6,703 nucleotides of DNA from Verrucomicrobiota bacterium. Lineage in GTDB: Bacteria > Verrucomicrobiota > Verrucomicrobiia > Opitutales > Opitutaceae. A model generated the notes under the pieces. The model saw only the letters and a program-made list of their open reading frames with translations, made no database searches and had not been told where the DNA came from. Both the position numbers and the translations under genes were made by a program. This document shows positions 5,224-6,703 of this stretch, piece by piece. Position 1 is the stretch's first letter; each line of letters opens with the position of its first letter. Where the stretch lies: the NCBI GenBank assembly GCA_023447015.1, contig JAEXPG010000426.1, forward strand, positions 1 through 6,703, written 5' to 3'.

Positions 5224-6171
5224 GTGGCCGACATCCAGATCTACCAGCTCCTGCTCATCCTCGCGCCCGTCTTCGCCCTCATCGCGATCGGGGCCATGCT
5301 CCGCCTCGCCCGCTGGCTCACGCCCGAGGCCGACAGCAGCCTACTGAAGCTCGGGGTTAACCTCTTTTTCCCCGCGCTGATCTTCAGTTCCGTCGTCGGC
5401 AACGACGCCCTCCAGCGCCCGGGCAACATCCTCTGGCCCGTCGCGATCGGCTTCACCTCGATCTGCGTGGGCTGGCTCGCCTCCTGGATCGGGGGCCGGC
5501 TCATCGGACTCGAGCGCGGCAGCGGCCTGCGCACCTTCGCCTTCACCACCGGCTTCCCCAACTACGCCTACATGGCGATCCCGCTCGTCGGCGCCCTCTT
5601 CACCCCGGCCGCGCTGGGCGTGCTCTTCGTTTTCAACGTCGGGGTGGAGTTCGCCGTCTGGACCGTCGGCATCCTGCTGCTCGCCGGCGGCTCGCTGCGC
5701 GAGGGCTGGCGCAAGCTCCTCTCCCCGCCGGTGCTGGCCCTCGTCGCCGCCGTCGCCCTCAACGCCCTGCACTTCGTCCCCCCGGCGCCGGTCCGCCAGA
5801 CCATCGTCTACCTCGGCAACTGCGCCGTGCCGCTCGGCCTGCTGCTCATCGGCGCCTTCCTCGAGGAGCATCTGCGCAACCCGCGTTCCTTGCTCGCCCC
5901 GCGCGTCAATCTCGCCGCCTGCGCCCTCCGGCTGGGCCTGTTGCCGCTCACCCTCCTCGCCGCCGCCCGGTGGCTGCCCGTCTCCACCGAGCTGCGGCAG
6001 GTCATCGTCGTCCAGGCCGCGATGCCCGTCGGCGTGTTCCCCATCGTGCTGGCCAAGCACTACGGCGGCCAGCCCCTCACCGCCGCCCAGATCGTCCTGG
6101 GCACCACCATCGTCGGCCTGGTCTCCATCCCGCTCTGGATGAAGTTCGGCCTCTGGTGGCTCGGACTGTAG
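5224..6171 (+). CDS. AEC-family (auxin efflux carrier type) permease
   Basis: This 315-residue integral membrane protein has about ten hydrophobic segments, at roughly 7-27, 40-58, 69-90, 105-125, 129-155, 167-187, 192-213, 228-248, 256-275 and 286-308. That fits the 5+5 inverted-repeat fold of the AEC/membrane transport protein family (PF03547). Family signatures are visible: LLKLGVNLFFPALIFSSV (40-57) in TM2, FTTGFPNYAYMAIPL (107-121) in TM4 with its Asn-Pro pattern, and the broken helix VVQAAMPVGVFPIVLA (262-277). AEC members export or take up organic anions such as malate or malonate, or auxin in plants; the substrate here cannot be assigned. The GTG at 5224 is the natural start, since the first Met comes only at residue 25, inside TM1. 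There is no Shine-Dalgarno sequence. The upstream terminator makes it likely to have its own promoter within 5110-5223, though I see no clear hexamers. Confidence 0.9.
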   Translation: MADIQIYQLLLILAPVFALIAIGAMLRLARWLTPEADSSLLKLGVNLFFPALIFSSVVGNDALQRPGNILWPVAIGFTSICVGWLASWIGGRLIGLERGSGLRTFAFTTGFPNYAYMAIPLVGALFTPAALGVLFVFNVGVEFAVWTVGILLLAGGSLREGWRKLLSPPVLALVAAVALNALHFVPPAPVRQTIVYLGNCAVPLGLLLIGAFLEEHLRNPRSLLAPRVNLAACALRLGLLPLTLLAAARWLPVSTELRQVIVVQAAMPVGVFPIVLAKHYGGQPLTAAQIVLGTTIVGLVSIPLWMKFGLWWLGL

Positions 6172-6175
6172 CCGG

Positions 6176-6189
6176 CGGCCGTTCGGCCG
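6176..6189 (+). terminator. Weak hairpin after the permease, possible terminator
   Basis: A 5-bp GC stem (6176-6180 with 6185-6189) closes a GTTC loop five bases after the permease stop. It is followed by a T-rich but interrupted tract (6191-6203). This could be a weak terminator, or the AT-rich stretch could belong to a promoter of the next gene. Evidence is thin. Confidence 0.3.
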
Positions 6190-6262
6190 ATATTCATTCT
6201 TATCTGGCAACTCCGCCGGCCCTCCGCTCTTTTTCCCTTCGCGCATCCCTCCCCTCTTTCAG

Positions 6263-6308
6263 CGTCCATCGGCCCCGCCTCAAAACAGGGGCAACCGCAG
6301 GATGGACG
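6263..6308 (+). promoter_or_regulatory. Foldable 5' leader before the coiled-coil gene
   Basis: An outer 8-bp perfect stem (6263-6270 with 6301-6308) encloses an inner 5-bp stem (6272-6276 with 6288-6292) around an 11-base A-rich loop. It ends 33 bases before the ATG at 6342. No T tract follows, so it is not an intrinsic terminator. It may be a structured leader affecting translation or mRNA stability. It matches no riboswitch class I know. Confidence 0.35.
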
Positions 6309-6309
6309 A

Positions 6310-6345
6310 ATGCCCGCCGACCCTCTAACGTCTCACCCTGAATGA
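6310..6345 (+). CDS. Possible 11-residue leader peptide, ATGA-coupled
   Basis: An ATG at 6310 opens an 11-codon frame (MPADPLTSHPE) whose TGA (6343-6345) overlaps the downstream ATG (6342-6344) as ATGA, the classic arrangement for translational coupling. It starts just after the foldable leader. It has no Shine-Dalgarno sequence and no run of codons suggesting amino acid attenuation. A chance ORF this short is common, so this is a weak candidate. Confidence 0.2.
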   Translation: MPADPLTSHPE

Positions 6346-6703
6346 AGTTGCGACTCCTTCTGCCCCTCATCGCCCTGCCGGTTTTTGCGACCGCCGGCTC
6401 CGCGCAGTCCTCCGACTCGGCCGCCCAGCTCCGCCGTGATTTCATCACCGTGCAGCAGCAGCGCGACGCCTTCGCCGAACAGCTCAACCAGCTCCGCACC
6501 GAGCGCGACGCCCTCCAGACCGAGCGCGACGCCCTCCGCGCCGAGCAGGAGGCCGCCAAGGCCAAGGTCACCGCCGCCGAGACCAGCGCCGTCGAGGCCA
6601 GCGAGGCCGTCCGCGCCCAGAAGGAAGCCGAGATGACCGTCGACATGACCGTGCGCGCCTACGCCATCAAGGAGCAGGAGGCGCTCGAGGCCACCAAGAC
6701 CGC
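6342..6703 (+). CDS. Secreted coiled-coil protein, 5' part only
   Basis: The frame is open from ATG 6342 to the window end (120 complete codons), so the C-terminus and any domain there are unseen. A signal peptide is clear: MKLRLLLPLIALPVFATAG, with likely cleavage near A21 or Q22 (GSAQ). From about residue 26 the chain is a highly charged heptad coiled coil rich in Glu, Gln, Arg, Ala and Leu (QLRRDF, QQQRDAF, EQLNQLR, then TERDALQ and TERDALR as an exact-style heptad repeat). It continues as Ala/Glu/Lys helix to residue 100 or so, then MTVDMTVRAYAIKEQEALEATKT. Such a protein probably acts in the periplasm or at the outer envelope as a scaffold, but function cannot be assigned from this part. 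Its ATG has no Shine-Dalgarno sequence. Confidence 0.8.
   Translation, partial: MKLRLLLPLIALPVFATAGSAQSSDSAAQLRRDFITVQQQRDAFAEQLNQLRTERDALQTERDALRAEQEAAKAKVTAAETSAVEASEAVRAQKEAEMTVDMTVRAYAIKEQEALEATKT
6498..6539 (+). repeat. 21-bp tandem heptad-coding repeat
   Basis: Two in-frame 21-base units (6498-6518 and 6519-6539) are identical except in the last codon (CAG then CGC). They encode TERDALQ and TERDALR. The near-identity at the DNA level suggests a recent in-frame duplication that lengthened the coiled coil by one heptad. Confidence 0.75.

Noticed and set aside
5341..6246. 301-codon very acidic minus-strand frame over the permease
   Set aside because: The Glu/Asp/Gly/Gln-rich translation is the typical complement of a hydrophobic GC-rich membrane gene; the permease on the plus strand is clear.

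Overview
This is a GC-rich window with every gene on the + strand and a strong preference for C or G at third codon positions. The gene set, the codon style and the C-rich leaders without Shine-Dalgarno sequences suggest a Verrucomicrobiota bacterium, perhaps Opitutaceae. That placement is an impression from style and gene content, not a proof. I see no rRNA, tRNA, CRISPR array, phage gene or transposase.

Layout. Bases 1-187 are non-coding and carry the first copies of two repeats. A membrane-anchored SGNH/GDSL-like hydrolase follows (188-1168). Its Ser nucleophile block is intact, but blocks III and V look substituted. A 349-base repeat-rich spacer (1169-1517) repeats the elements seen at 1-111. 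It also holds a head-to-head pair of 36-base hairpin units resembling a REPIN. Next come a TrmA/RlmD-family RNA m5U methyltransferase with two unusual low-complexity inserts (1518-2975) and, 23 bases downstream, an Hsp33-type redox chaperone (2999-3829). These two probably share a transcript. A small unrecognised protein (3967-4332) has visibly different codon use. It is followed by a secreted DUF3016 protein (4503-5054) that ends at a textbook intrinsic terminator (5080-5109). An AEC-family permease (5224-6171) comes next. Last is the 5' part of a secreted coiled-coil protein (6342 to the window end), preceded by a foldable leader and a tiny ORF whose stop overlaps its start.

How the parts relate. 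The methyltransferase (an Fe-S enzyme of RNA maturation) and Hsp33 (a Zn/Cys redox chaperone) make a plausible housekeeping pair. The other genes show no pathway link. I do not see a clear multi-gene novel system. The most unusual signal is the repeat family around the first gene: three 36-base units keep the same bulged hairpin, one of them through compensatory base changes, and longer direct repeats bracket the hydrolase gene. Second are the palindrome-bearing in-frame inserts in the methyltransferase and the altered active-site blocks of the hydrolase.
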